The notes beneath the pieces are model-generated. The model made no database searches and was not told the origin of the DNA. It worked only from the letters and a program-made list of their open reading frames with translations. DNA of 64,000 bases, taken from Rhizobium rhododendri. Its GTDB lineage: Bacteria > Pseudomonadota > Alphaproteobacteria > Rhizobiales > Rhizobiaceae. Of the stretch, positions 8,446 to 16,429 are shown piece by piece. The stretch is from assembly GCF_007000325.2 (NCBI RefSeq), contig NZ_CP117268.1:1466639-1530638 (forward strand), given 5' to 3'. Each line of letters begins with the position of its first letter. Position 1 is the first letter of the stretch. The translations under genes and the position numbers were made by a program.

Positions 8446-8558
8446 TGCAGGAGGCATGCGCCACGCGGGTATTTGTCGATTTAGCGATGGACCAATGGCA
8501 CGGAGATCATCAAGATGAGGCGGCAGGCAGTCGATCGAGAAACGGGAGCGCTCCATGA
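8445..8558 (+). CDS. Possible 37-residue coupling ORF
   Basis: A 37-codon frame starts one base inside the permease stop (TGATG) and ends by overlapping the start of the oxygenase gene (ATGA). It therefore exactly bridges the two genes. The peptide (MQEACATRVFVDLAMDQW...) resembles nothing I know. It may simply carry ribosomes across the gap, or be chance. Confidence 0.2.
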   Translation: MQEACATRVFVDLAMDQWHGDHQDEAAGSRSRNGSAP

Positions 8559-9406
8559 GCAGATGTTCGGACCAGGCAGCCCTTGATCAATGGTATCCGC
8601 TCGATACGGAGACGGAGATTCCCTTCGGGTCATCGTCGAGCCGCCTGCTTGGCAGCGATCTTGTGGTAACGAGAGAGACGGACGGTTCAATCGCGGTTAC
8701 GGCAGAAGAGGGTGCTCTTCAGATCATCAAACGCTTCGGCCTTGTCTGGACGACGTTGGGGCAACCGGCCGGCGGCCTCTTTGCGCTGCCGGAGGCTGAC
8801 GAGGAAGACCGTCGTGTCGTCAACTGCGGTTCCGTGATGGTTCGCGCATCCGGGCTACGGATTGTCGAGAACTTTCTCGACATGGCGCATTTTCCGTTCG
8901 TGCACACCGACATTCTGGGCGCCGAGCCCCACACCGAAGTCATGCACTACAATGCCGAGATCCGCCGGGATGTCGACGAGGTCTGGGCAACGAACTGCCA
9001 ATTCTTCCAGCCGCAGGCCGCCCTATCCGCTACTGGCGGCATCATGACCGACTATATCTACCGCGTCATGACCCCGTTTGCGACGCTGCTCTACAAGACA
9101 TGCCCGAACGCGGCCAACCGATGGGATGTCATATGCCTGTTTGTCCAGCCGCTCGATCCCGGCCGCTGCCGCGCCCATCCCGTCATGTTCCTGATCGACG
9201 ATGTCTCGACGACCACCGAGCTGGTGCATTTCCAGCAGCTGATCTTCCTGCAGGACCGCATCATTCTCGAAAACCAGCGCCCGGTGCTGTTGCCGATGGA
9301 GGCGCGCTCGGAGATCCCGACGCGGGCCGATGCCAGCTCCATCGCCTATCGTCGCTGGCTGAAGGAGAAGGGCATCACCTACGGCACTTCCGCGATGGCA
9401 GCGTAG
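8555..9406 (+). CDS. Rieske-less non-heme iron oxygenase subunit (NdmC-like)
   Basis: The 283-residue protein matches the catalytic half of vanillate-demethylase-type oxygenases: N107-F-L-D109-M-A-H112-F-P-F-V-H117 is the mononuclear-iron site, preceded by RIVENF. The N-terminus keeps the framing strands of a Rieske domain (DQWYPL, then RLLGSDLVVTRETDG) but jumps straight to FGLVWTTLG. The roughly 60 residues bearing the two Cys and two His ligands are missing. This is the same architecture known for NdmC, the methylxanthine N7-demethylase, which borrows a Rieske domain from NdmD. A free Rieske protein and a GST-like protein are encoded at 1750-3044. The gene sits between the importer and guanine deaminase. 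Confidence 0.82.
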   Translation: MSRCSDQAALDQWYPLDTETEIPFGSSSSRLLGSDLVVTRETDGSIAVTAEEGALQIIKRFGLVWTTLGQPAGGLFALPEADEEDRRVVNCGSVMVRASGLRIVENFLDMAHFPFVHTDILGAEPHTEVMHYNAEIRRDVDEVWATNCQFFQPQAALSATGGIMTDYIYRVMTPFATLLYKTCPNAANRWDVICLFVQPLDPGRCRAHPVMFLIDDVSTTTELVHFQQLIFLQDRIILENQRPVLLPMEARSEIPTRADASSIAYRRWLKEKGITYGTSAMAA

Positions 9407-9416
9407 CGGATACCCC

Positions 9417-10787
9417 ATGGATCTTTGCAACCGGACACTGAGCGCCAGCGGCTTTCACACGCCGGAACGCGGCACCATCGATATCCTGCAGGACGTCTTG
9501 ATCGACATCGACGGTGACGGCCGGATCGAAGCCATAGTCCGGCCAGGCGAACCCAGTTATGACGAAATTCGCCGGGTCCGCGAGACCGACGGGCGGCTCG
9601 TCACCCTTTCCCGCACCGCCTACCTCCTGCCGGGCTTCGTCGACCTGCACGTACATGCGCCGCAATACCCGCAACTGGGAAGCGCGCTCGACGTGCCGCT
9701 CGAGGTCTGGTTGCAGACCTATACCTTCCCGCTCGAGGCCCGCTACCAGAACCTGGCCTTTGCAAGGCGTAGCTACGGACTGCTGGTCGACGACCTGCTG
9801 GCGAACGGCACGACCACCGCCCTCTATTTCGCGACAGTCCACCAGGAGGCGACGCGCCTGCTGGTGGATCTCTGCCTCGAGAAAGGCCAGCGGGCATTGA
9901 TCGGCAAAGTCGCAATGGACAATGCCGACGAGTGCCCGGACTATTATCGCGACGCATCGACCGAGGCGGCTTTGGAGGGCACGCGGGCGCTGGTGGACCA
10001 TATCCGCAGCCATCCGGACAATGGCGCCGATCGCGTTCTGCCGGTGGTGACGCCACGCTTCATTCCGTCCTGCACGGATGCGACGCTCGAGGGGCTCGGT
10101 GCCATCGCCAGTGAATGCGGTTGCCATGTCCAGACCCATTGTTCGGAGAGCGACTGGGCGCATGGCTACGTGCTCGACCGCTACGGGTCTACCGACACCG
10201 ACATGCTCGACCGGTTCGGACTGCTCGGGCGCAAGACGGTTCTCGCCCATGCCAATTTCCTGACGGCCGACGACATCGAAACAATCCGCGTCCGCAAGGC
10301 CGCCATCGCCCATTGCCCTCTGTCCAACGCCTATTTCGCCAACGCCGTCTTCCCACTCCTGGCAGCGCTCGAAAAAGGCGTTCATGTTGGCTTGGGCACC
10401 GATATTTCCGGCGGTCCGAGCGCGTCGATGCTTGAAAATTGCCGAGGCGCCGTCCTTGCCTCGCGCATGTTGCAGAGCGGTGTGGATCCGACACTGGCTG
10501 CGGGTGTCCGATCGACCTTCGGTCCCGCACAGATCGATTTTCGCGATGCATTCTACATCGCGACCACAGGGGGTGGGGTGGCCCTCGACCTGCCCATCGG
10601 CCAGTTCACGCCCGGCTACAAATTCGACGCCGTCGTCATCGATGTCGAGGCCGAAGGCGGGACGGTGCGCCTTTGGGACGAGTTCGACCACGGTGAGCAG
10701 ATCCTCCAGAAGATCATCTACACGGCCTCACGGGCAAACGTCTCGGCCGTGTGGGTCGACGGGTTGGACAGGCTGACCGCTGGGTGA
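9417..10787 (+). CDS. guaD: Guanine deaminase (amidohydrolase superfamily)
   Basis: The 456-residue protein converts guanine to xanthine and ammonia. Zinc-site motifs are all present: PGFVDLHVHAPQY near 75, HCSESDW near 240, VLAHANFLT near 277 and GLGTDISGG near 325. Guanine-deaminase-specific segments are also visible: WLQTYTFPLEARY, the substrate-binding TPRFIPSCTDATL, and IAHCPLSNAYFANAVFPL. Length is normal for the family. It starts ten bases after the oxygenase gene and is the last gene of the rightward operon, convergent with the lactonase gene. In this setting it may act on guanine or on N-methylguanine. Confidence 0.9.
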   Translation: MDLCNRTLSASGFHTPERGTIDILQDVLIDIDGDGRIEAIVRPGEPSYDEIRRVRETDGRLVTLSRTAYLLPGFVDLHVHAPQYPQLGSALDVPLEVWLQTYTFPLEARYQNLAFARRSYGLLVDDLLANGTTTALYFATVHQEATRLLVDLCLEKGQRALIGKVAMDNADECPDYYRDASTEAALEGTRALVDHIRSHPDNGADRVLPVVTPRFIPSCTDATLEGLGAIASECGCHVQTHCSESDWAHGYVLDRYGSTDTDMLDRFGLLGRKTVLAHANFLTADDIETIRVRKAAIAHCPLSNAYFANAVFPLLAALEKGVHVGLGTDISGGPSASMLENCRGAVLASRMLQSGVDPTLAAGVRSTFGPAQIDFRDAFYIATTGGGVALDLPIGQFTPGYKFDAVVIDVEAEGGTVRLWDEFDHGEQILQKIIYTASRANVSAVWVDGLDRLTAG

Positions 10788-10804
10788 TCAGCCAGCGGCT
10801 CGCC

Positions 10805-11719
10805 CTACGGGCGCTGCGCGCCGTTTGTCGTGAGATAGACGGCGTAGACAGAGGTCGTCGCTGTTATGAAGAGGCGGTTGCGGCGTGGTCCGCCGAAGGT
10901 GAGGTTGGCAACGGTTTGCGGCACCTTGATCTTGCCGAACAAGACACCCTCTGGCGAGAAGCAATGCACACCGTCCGCAGCACTCGACCAAAGGTTGCCC
11001 TGGTTATCGAACCGGATGCCATCCGGTATGCCTGCATCGATGTGGCAGAACACCTTCGGGTTCGCAAGGCTGCGGCCGTCGACGACGTCGAAGACCCGGA
11101 TGTGGCGTGGCGCTGACGGCTCGTGGCTGGCCCCGCTATCGGCAATGTAGAGCTTTGTCTCATCCGGCGAAAAGGCGAGCCCATTTGGCTGCAGGAAGTC
11201 GCTGACCACAGCGGTGAGATCGCCGGTTTCGGGATCCAGCCGAAAGACGTTGCGCTGGCCCTGCTCTGGATCGGACTTGTAGCCCTCGTAGTCCGACAGG
11301 ATCCCGTAGGTCGGGTCGGTGAACCAGATCGTCCCGTCCGAGCGGACGATCACATCGTTGGGGGAGTTCAGGCGTCTGCCTTCGAAGCTGTGGGCAAGAA
11401 CAGTGATGCTGCCATCCACCTCCGTGCGAGTGACGCGGCGTGTGCCGTGCTCGCAGGAGATCAGCCGGCCCTCTCGGTCGCGCGTATTTCCGTTGCTGAA
11501 GTTCGAAGCGTGACGGAAAACCGAGACGCCGCCATCCGGCACCCAGCGCATCATCTTCTGGTTCGGAATATCGCTCCACAGAAGATGTTGCGCATCGTCG
11601 AACCAGACCGGGCCTTCCGCCCAGCGGCAACCACTGTAGAGCTCTTCCAGCCGGGCACTGCCGACAAACAGCGCCGTAAAGCGTGGGTCGTGAACTTCGA
11701 ATGGGGATGCGTCGGTCAT
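10805..11719 (-). CDS. SMP-30/gluconolactonase-family protein
   Basis: The 304-residue six-bladed beta-propeller protein of the SMP-30/LRE family hydrolyses sugar lactones. Motifs include the calcium-site glutamate in CRWAEGPVWF, the NSPNDVIVRSDGTIWFTDP segment and the QPNGLAFSPDETKLYIADSG and GIPDGIRFDNQGNLW segments, with the metal-binding Asn and Asp residues in place. It is the last gene of the minus-strand sugar importer operon, 15 bp after a permease. This suggests the imported compound is, or becomes, a sugar acid lactone. Confidence 0.88.
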   Translation of the reverse strand: MTDASPFEVHDPRFTALFVGSARLEELYSGCRWAEGPVWFDDAQHLLWSDIPNQKMMRWVPDGGVSVFRHASNFSNGNTRDREGRLISCEHGTRRVTRTEVDGSITVLAHSFEGRRLNSPNDVIVRSDGTIWFTDPTYGILSDYEGYKSDPEQGQRNVFRLDPETGDLTAVVSDFLQPNGLAFSPDETKLYIADSGASHEPSAPRHIRVFDVVDGRSLANPKVFCHIDAGIPDGIRFDNQGNLWSSAADGVHCFSPEGVLFGKIKVPQTVANLTFGGPRRNRLFITATTSVYAVYLTTNGAQRP

Positions 11720-11734
11720 GAGGATATTCCGCGT

Positions 11735-12685
11735 TCAGTGATTTCGAAGACTGCGTCCACCGGCGACGACGATGACGCCGATGATGATGAGACCGGTCAT
11801 GACGAGGCGGATGCCCGCGCCAAAGCCGTAGGTGTTGAGCATGGAGACGACGAGGAACATGAACAGCGACGCGCCCCATATGCCGGCGACATTGCTGTCC
11901 CCACCGGCAACCGCCGTGCCGCCGATGACGACGACGGCAATCGACATCAAAAGATATTCCTGGCCCATGTTGAGCGCGGCACCGCCGGAGAAGCTCGCCA
12001 GCAGATAGCCGCAGACGGCGGCGAGCACGGCACAGAGCACGTAGGTTGTCAGCCGGACGCCATCGACCGGTATGCCGGCCATGCGCGCAGCATTGATGCT
12101 CTGGCCGATTGCGGCGGCCCAGCGCCCATAGACGGTTCTTTGCAGCAGCACATAAGCGAGGAGCGATAGAACGAGCGCCAGGAGCGCGACGTTCGGCAGG
12201 CCCAGCGTCGTTCCTGTCGAAAAGCTTGCCAGCGCCTCCGGCGGTTTGATCCGCAGGCCGCGGTTCGTCCAGATGGCGGTCGACTGCACGATGAAGCTCA
12301 TTGACAGGGTGGCGATGATTGGCGGGATCCTTAGGAGCTTGATCAGCGCGTAATTGCCGAGCCCCACTGCTAGGCCGACGGCGACAGCCACCAGCAGGCC
12401 CATGGCGATCAGCGCGTTTTCGCCCGCCATGAATTTCAGCGCGACTGTGCCCGACAGCGTCATCGTTGCGGGCACGCACAGATCGATATTGCCCGGGCCG
12501 AGGGTGATGACGAACATCTGACCGACGCCGACCACGATCGAGAACGCGGCGAAGGTCAGCGCTGCCTGGCTGAGACCCAATGTGCTGGCGCCGCCGGTAA
12601 ACAGGATGGTGACGAACCAGACGACGAAGGCAGCGACGAAGGACCAGATCCATGGCTTGCGCATGAGCGAGGTGAGGATTGTCAT
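11735..12685 (-). CDS. Ribose-type ABC transporter permease 2
   Basis: This is a 316-residue RbsC-like permease with about nine hydrophobic segments. It contains GVGQMFVITLGPGNIDLCVPATM near the N-terminus, the conserved region of this family, and ends with IIGVIVVAGG. The ATG at 12685 overlaps the stop of the previous permease by four bases. Longer in-frame extensions upstream lie inside that gene and are rejected. Confidence 0.9.
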   Translation of the reverse strand: MTILTSLMRKPWIWSFVAAFVVWFVTILFTGGASTLGLSQAALTFAAFSIVVGVGQMFVITLGPGNIDLCVPATMTLSGTVALKFMAGENALIAMGLLVAVAVGLAVGLGNYALIKLLRIPPIIATLSMSFIVQSTAIWTNRGLRIKPPEALASFSTGTTLGLPNVALLALVLSLLAYVLLQRTVYGRWAAAIGQSINAARMAGIPVDGVRLTTYVLCAVLAAVCGYLLASFSGGAALNMGQEYLLMSIAVVVIGGTAVAGGDSNVAGIWGASLFMFLVVSMLNTYGFGAGIRLVMTGLIIIGVIVVAGGRSLRNH

Positions 12686-13629
12686 GCGCGCTTCTCCCTT
12701 TTTTCCATGCGGTTGAGCAGCAGTCGCAGCCCGAGCACGACGATAAGGATCGCCCCCTGCGCGCCGATCTGCCAATCCGACGAAATGCGCAGGAACGACA
12801 GGAACGAGCCCGCAAGTGTCAAGGTCAGCGCGCCGATGACTGCACCGATGGGCGAAACGCGGCCGCCGACGAACTCGCCGCCGCCGAGAATGACACCGGC
12901 AATCGACAACAGCGTGTAGCGCAACGCAATGTTGGCATCGGCCGACGTCGTCAGGCCGACAAGGGCAATTCCGGCCAGAATGGCGAAAAAGGCGGCCAGC
13001 GCATAGGTCGCTGCCCTTGCCGCTAGGATCGACCAGCCGGCGCGCTCGACAGAACGTGCGTTGCCGCCGACGCCGCGCAGGATGACGCCGAACGAGGAGC
13101 GCATAATGAGGAAATGCGAGAACAGCGCGATGATGACGCTGGCGACGATGGCCATCGGCACCAGCGGCGGCTTTGACGTCATAACCGCCCTCGCCCAGTC
13201 CGGCGCATGCCCTCCCGGTGCCGGCAGCAGCAGGATGGCCAGTCCGCTCCAGACGAAGCTCATGCCGAGCGTGACGACGATGGATGGCAGGTCGCGGATG
13301 TGGATGAGCACGCCGAGACCGGCATAGACAGCGACGGCGGCCAGCAGAATGGCGATGCCCAGTGCCGGATCGGATTGCAGGAAGGTCGCCGTGACGCAGG
13401 CGATGAAGCTGACGAACGAGCCCATGGAGAGATCGAGATCGTTGACGGTCATGACCAGCATCTGGGCGATTGTCGCGAGTGCAATCGGAACCGCCAGATT
13501 GAACAGCAGGTTCAGGCCGATGTAGCTCATCGCACGTGGCTGCAGATAGAAGACTGAAATGAGCAGGATTGTCAGCGACAGGGCGGGAATGACGAGGCGG
13601 ATGGTATCCGAAGACAGGCGAAGCTTCAT
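12682..13629 (-). CDS. Ribose-type ABC transporter permease 1
   Basis: This is a 315-residue RbsC-like permease. The family hallmark QMLVMTVNDLDLSMGSFVSF lies at about residues 56-76, and the coupling-loop segment RSSFGVILRGVGGNARSVERAG near 175. It overlaps the ATPase gene upstream and the second permease downstream by four bases each. It forms the membrane heterodimer with the permease at 11735-12685. Confidence 0.9.
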   Translation of the reverse strand: MKLRLSSDTIRLVIPALSLTILLISVFYLQPRAMSYIGLNLLFNLAVPIALATIAQMLVMTVNDLDLSMGSFVSFIACVTATFLQSDPALGIAILLAAVAVYAGLGVLIHIRDLPSIVVTLGMSFVWSGLAILLLPAPGGHAPDWARAVMTSKPPLVPMAIVASVIIALFSHFLIMRSSFGVILRGVGGNARSVERAGWSILAARAATYALAAFFAILAGIALVGLTTSADANIALRYTLLSIAGVILGGGEFVGGRVSPIGAVIGALTLTLAGSFLSFLRISSDWQIGAQGAILIVVLGLRLLLNRMEKREKRA

Positions 13630-15092
13630 GCCGCCACTCCCGTGAAGGACGCTGACAGAATGTTTTCCTCGGTCACTTCGGGGCCGACGAGTTCGCGGAC
13701 GATGACGCCTTCGTTAAAAACGAAAACGCGGTCGCAAAGACTGACCTCTTCCATCTCCGTCGAATACCACACGAAGGTCCGTCCCTTGGCCGCTTCAGCC
13801 CTGATGATGGCGTAGACTTCCTGCTTGGTGCCGACATCGACACCGCGCATCGGATCGTCCATGAGCACGACGGGCGCAGTCGTTGCCAGCGCGCGGGCGA
13901 AAAGCACCTTCTGCTGGTTGCCGCCTGAGAGCGACAGAATGCGATTGTCCATGTCCTTGGTGCGGATCTCGATCCTTTCCTTCCACGACATGCCGAGCGT
14001 CTCTTCCTTAGCGTCTCGCAGCATTCCGCCCGGAGACAGGTCGTTGAGATTGGCAATGGTGAGGTTCTTCAGAATGCTCCATAGCGGAAAGACACCGTTG
14101 AGAGCGCGGTCGCCGGCAACGAAGGTCACCTCGGCATCGCGCCGCCGCATCCAGTTGCCGGTGCGCGCCAGATAAAGCTCGAGGAGGATATCCGTCTGTC
14201 CATGGCCCCCGAGCCCTGCCAGTCCGACGAGTTCGCCCGGGAACGCGCTGAACGGCAATCCCTTGCCTTTGCGTGGGGGAGCTGACAGCAGAGGCGGGGC
14301 TTGGTGTGCCCGGGCGCGCGCCGGCGCGGCGTCGCGTGCCTTGACGACACTGCCCATGACGGCCACCAGGCTGTGATGATCGAATGCAGCGGACGGTTTC
14401 TCGGCGACGACCTTGCCGTCCTTCATGACGATGACCCGGTCGGTTGCCGACAGGATTTCACCGAGGATATGGGAGATCAGGATGATCGACCCGCCGTTTT
14501 TCACGAAGACACGCACATAGGCGAGCAATTGCGCCGCAAGGCTTGCGTCCAGTGACGAGGTGGGCTCATCGAGGATCACCAGCTTGACCGGAGTGGAGAT
14601 AGTGGAGAATGCCGTGGCGATCTCGACCATCTGCCGTTCGGCAATCGAGAGGTCGCCGATGGTGGCTTCCGGCTTGATGCCATGGCCTGGGAAAATCGCA
14701 TCCAGAGACTGGCCGATGATGGCGGCGGCACGCCTGCGCCAACCCCAGCCGGTCAAGCCGCGATGCATGACGCGGGTGTTCTCGATGACGGTCAGGTTGG
14801 GACAAAGCGACAATTCCTGGAAAACGCATCGCACGCCGTGGCTTCGCGCGGCAGCGATACCGTAGCGCTCGATCTTCTCGCCACCGCAACTGACGCTACC
14901 GGAATGCAGTGTCAGCCCGCCGTTGATGATGTTGACGATTGTCGATTTCCCCGCGCCGTTGTGACCGACGAGGCCGACGCATTCGCCGGCGGCAATACGG
15001 ATGGTTACGCCGTCCAGCGCCTTGACTGCGCCGAAATGCACCTTGGCGTCGCTCACCTCAACGACGGCCGGGCCGTGCGTTTTCACGTCCAT
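13626..15092 (-). CDS. Ribose-type ABC transporter ATP-binding protein
   Basis: This is a 488-residue duplicated ATPase. The first domain has Walker A GHNGAGKST, signature LSIAERQMVEIA and Walker B LVILDEPTSSLD. The second domain has GLGGHGQTD in place of Walker A, signature LSGGNQQKVLFA and DDPMRGVDVG at Walker B. This is the RbsA/XylG pattern. The linker near residues 255-280 is alanine- and proline-rich and the second domain is slightly short. A hairpin separates it from the binding-protein gene upstream. Confidence 0.9.
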   Translation of the reverse strand: MDVKTHGPAVVEVSDAKVHFGAVKALDGVTIRIAAGECVGLVGHNGAGKSTIVNIINGGLTLHSGSVSCGGEKIERYGIAAARSHGVRCVFQELSLCPNLTVIENTRVMHRGLTGWGWRRRAAAIIGQSLDAIFPGHGIKPEATIGDLSIAERQMVEIATAFSTISTPVKLVILDEPTSSLDASLAAQLLAYVRVFVKNGGSIILISHILGEILSATDRVIVMKDGKVVAEKPSAAFDHHSLVAVMGSVVKARDAAPARARAHQAPPLLSAPPRKGKGLPFSAFPGELVGLAGLGGHGQTDILLELYLARTGNWMRRRDAEVTFVAGDRALNGVFPLWSILKNLTIANLNDLSPGGMLRDAKEETLGMSWKERIEIRTKDMDNRILSLSGGNQQKVLFARALATTAPVVLMDDPMRGVDVGTKQEVYAIIRAEAAKGRTFVWYSTEMEEVSLCDRVFVFNEGVIVRELVGPEVTEENILSASFTGVAA

Positions 15093-15118
15093 GACTGGAT
15101 CTCCCTCTGAAGGACCGA

Positions 15119-15140
15119 CCGCCCGAGGCCAATCGGGCGG
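15119..15140 (-). other. Intercistronic hairpin downstream of sugar-binding protein gene
   Basis: CCGCCCGA, a six-base loop, TCGGGCGG give a perfect 8-bp stem in the 72-bp gap between the binding-protein and ATPase genes. There is no U-run on the minus strand. It occupies the same place in the operon as the hairpin at 4831-4850 and probably stabilises the upstream mRNA. Confidence 0.55.
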
Positions 15141-15164
15141 CGCAAGGCGGTGGGAGGATGGGTT

Positions 15165-16181
15165 TTACTTGCTGTCAGCGATGACTTTCTGCGTATCGGC
15201 CAGCGAGTACTCGACATTGGCGACACCCCCCGAGGGGGTGGTCGCAAGGTTGGCCTCGAGATTGTCCTGGTTGATTGTCAGGAACGGCACCACCAGGTCC
15301 TTCTTCACGGTCTTTCCGTCGAGGATCTGTTGCGCGACCCAGAAGGCCAGCGTCGAAACGCCGGGAGCGATGGACACCGACATGGTTTCGTACTTGGTGG
15401 CGTCCTTCTGCTTCTTCCACCAGAGGAGTTCATCCTGGCGATTGCCCATGACGATGGTCGGGATGGGACGTTTTGCCGCCTCGAAGGCCTGGGCCGCGCC
15501 ATAACCGTCGCCACCCTGGGTCACGACGGCTGCCACTTCCGGCAGGCTCGGCAGGATGCCGGCAACGGCCTTCTGCGCAACATCCTGCGCCCAGTCACCG
15601 TGAACGGAGCCGACGATCTTGAACTGCGGAAATTTGGCGACGCCCGCATGGATACCGGCGGAGATTTCATCGTCGACGGAGACGCCGGCGAGGCCGCGGA
15701 TCTCAAGCAGGTTACCACCGGCGGGGATCTTCTTGGCGAGGTAGTCGACCTGGCTTTCGCCCATGCCCTTGAAGTCGACGGCGATGCGCCAGGCACAGGG
15801 TTCGGTCACGATGCCGTCGAACGAGACGACGACGATGCCGGCATCGCAGGCCTCTTTGATGGCGCCATTCAGCGCCGTCGGCGACGCCGCATCGATGACG
15901 ATGGCGTTGTAACCCTGAAGGATCATGTTCTGGATCTGGGCTGCCTGCTCGGTCGCCTGGTTTTCAGACGTGGTGAATGGGTCTGCGGCAGCGACGACGC
16001 CGGACTTGACGGCTTCGCCGGTGACCTTTTCCCAGCTGGTCAGCATGGCCTGGCGCCACGAGTTTCCGGCGTAGTTGTTGGACAGCGCAATCTTCTTGGC
16101 GGACGTGTCGGCCATGGCAGCTGCGGGCAGCGCCACGCAGGCAAGCGTCACCGACGTCAGAAGCAGATTTCTGAAATTCAT
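15165..16181 (-). CDS. Ribose-type ABC transporter substrate-binding protein
   Basis: This is a 338-residue precursor with a clear Sec signal peptide (MNFRNLLLTSVTLACVALPAAAMA, cleavage near ADT). The mature protein is a Peripla_BP_4 family member: KIALSNNYAGNSWRQAM opens the first lobe, and GYNAIVIDAASPTALNGAIKEACDAGI and VVTQGGDGYGAAQAFE are typical sugar-binding-protein segments. The start at 16181 is preceded by AGGGAGAGAC. It heads the minus-strand operon to the lactonase. The ligand is probably a monosaccharide or sugar acid but cannot be set from sequence. Confidence 0.9.
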   Translation of the reverse strand: MNFRNLLLTSVTLACVALPAAAMADTSAKKIALSNNYAGNSWRQAMLTSWEKVTGEAVKSGVVAAADPFTTSENQATEQAAQIQNMILQGYNAIVIDAASPTALNGAIKEACDAGIVVVSFDGIVTEPCAWRIAVDFKGMGESQVDYLAKKIPAGGNLLEIRGLAGVSVDDEISAGIHAGVAKFPQFKIVGSVHGDWAQDVAQKAVAGILPSLPEVAAVVTQGGDGYGAAQAFEAAKRPIPTIVMGNRQDELLWWKKQKDATKYETMSVSIAPGVSTLAFWVAQQILDGKTVKKDLVVPFLTINQDNLEANLATTPSGGVANVEYSLADTQKVIADSK

Positions 16182-16314
16182 TGTCTCTCTCCCTGTTGAC
16201 CCGAAATCCCCTCCCGGGCGGATAGTTTGTGTCAAACGTCGAGTTCCTCCTCTCGACCCCATCAGGATGTTATAGATTGGCGGGGTTGTATAGTAACAAT
16301 GCGGCATTGCATTT

Positions 16315-16337
16315 GCGGCAATTCCTGTAATTGCTGC
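16315..16337. promoter_or_regulatory. Inverted repeat between sugar operon and two-component genes
   Basis: GCGGCAATT-CCTGT-AATTGCTGC is a near-perfect inverted repeat (one internal mismatch) in the 248-bp divergent intergenic region. It is a candidate operator for the adjacent NarL-type regulator or another factor; position is the only support. Confidence 0.35.
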
Positions 16338-16429
16338 GGGATCCTGCAGGACGGGGTGCCACCACCTGGCGCTTACTGGGCAGAACGGACTGAGCCGCGA
16401 CCTGGGAGGGAACGGCTGGAGGAGGAACC

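Noticed and set aside
8485..8505. A possible sigma-54 promoter (TGGCACGGAGATCAT) before the oxygenase gene
   Set aside because: The TGGCAC half is present but the TTGC half at the correct spacing is not.
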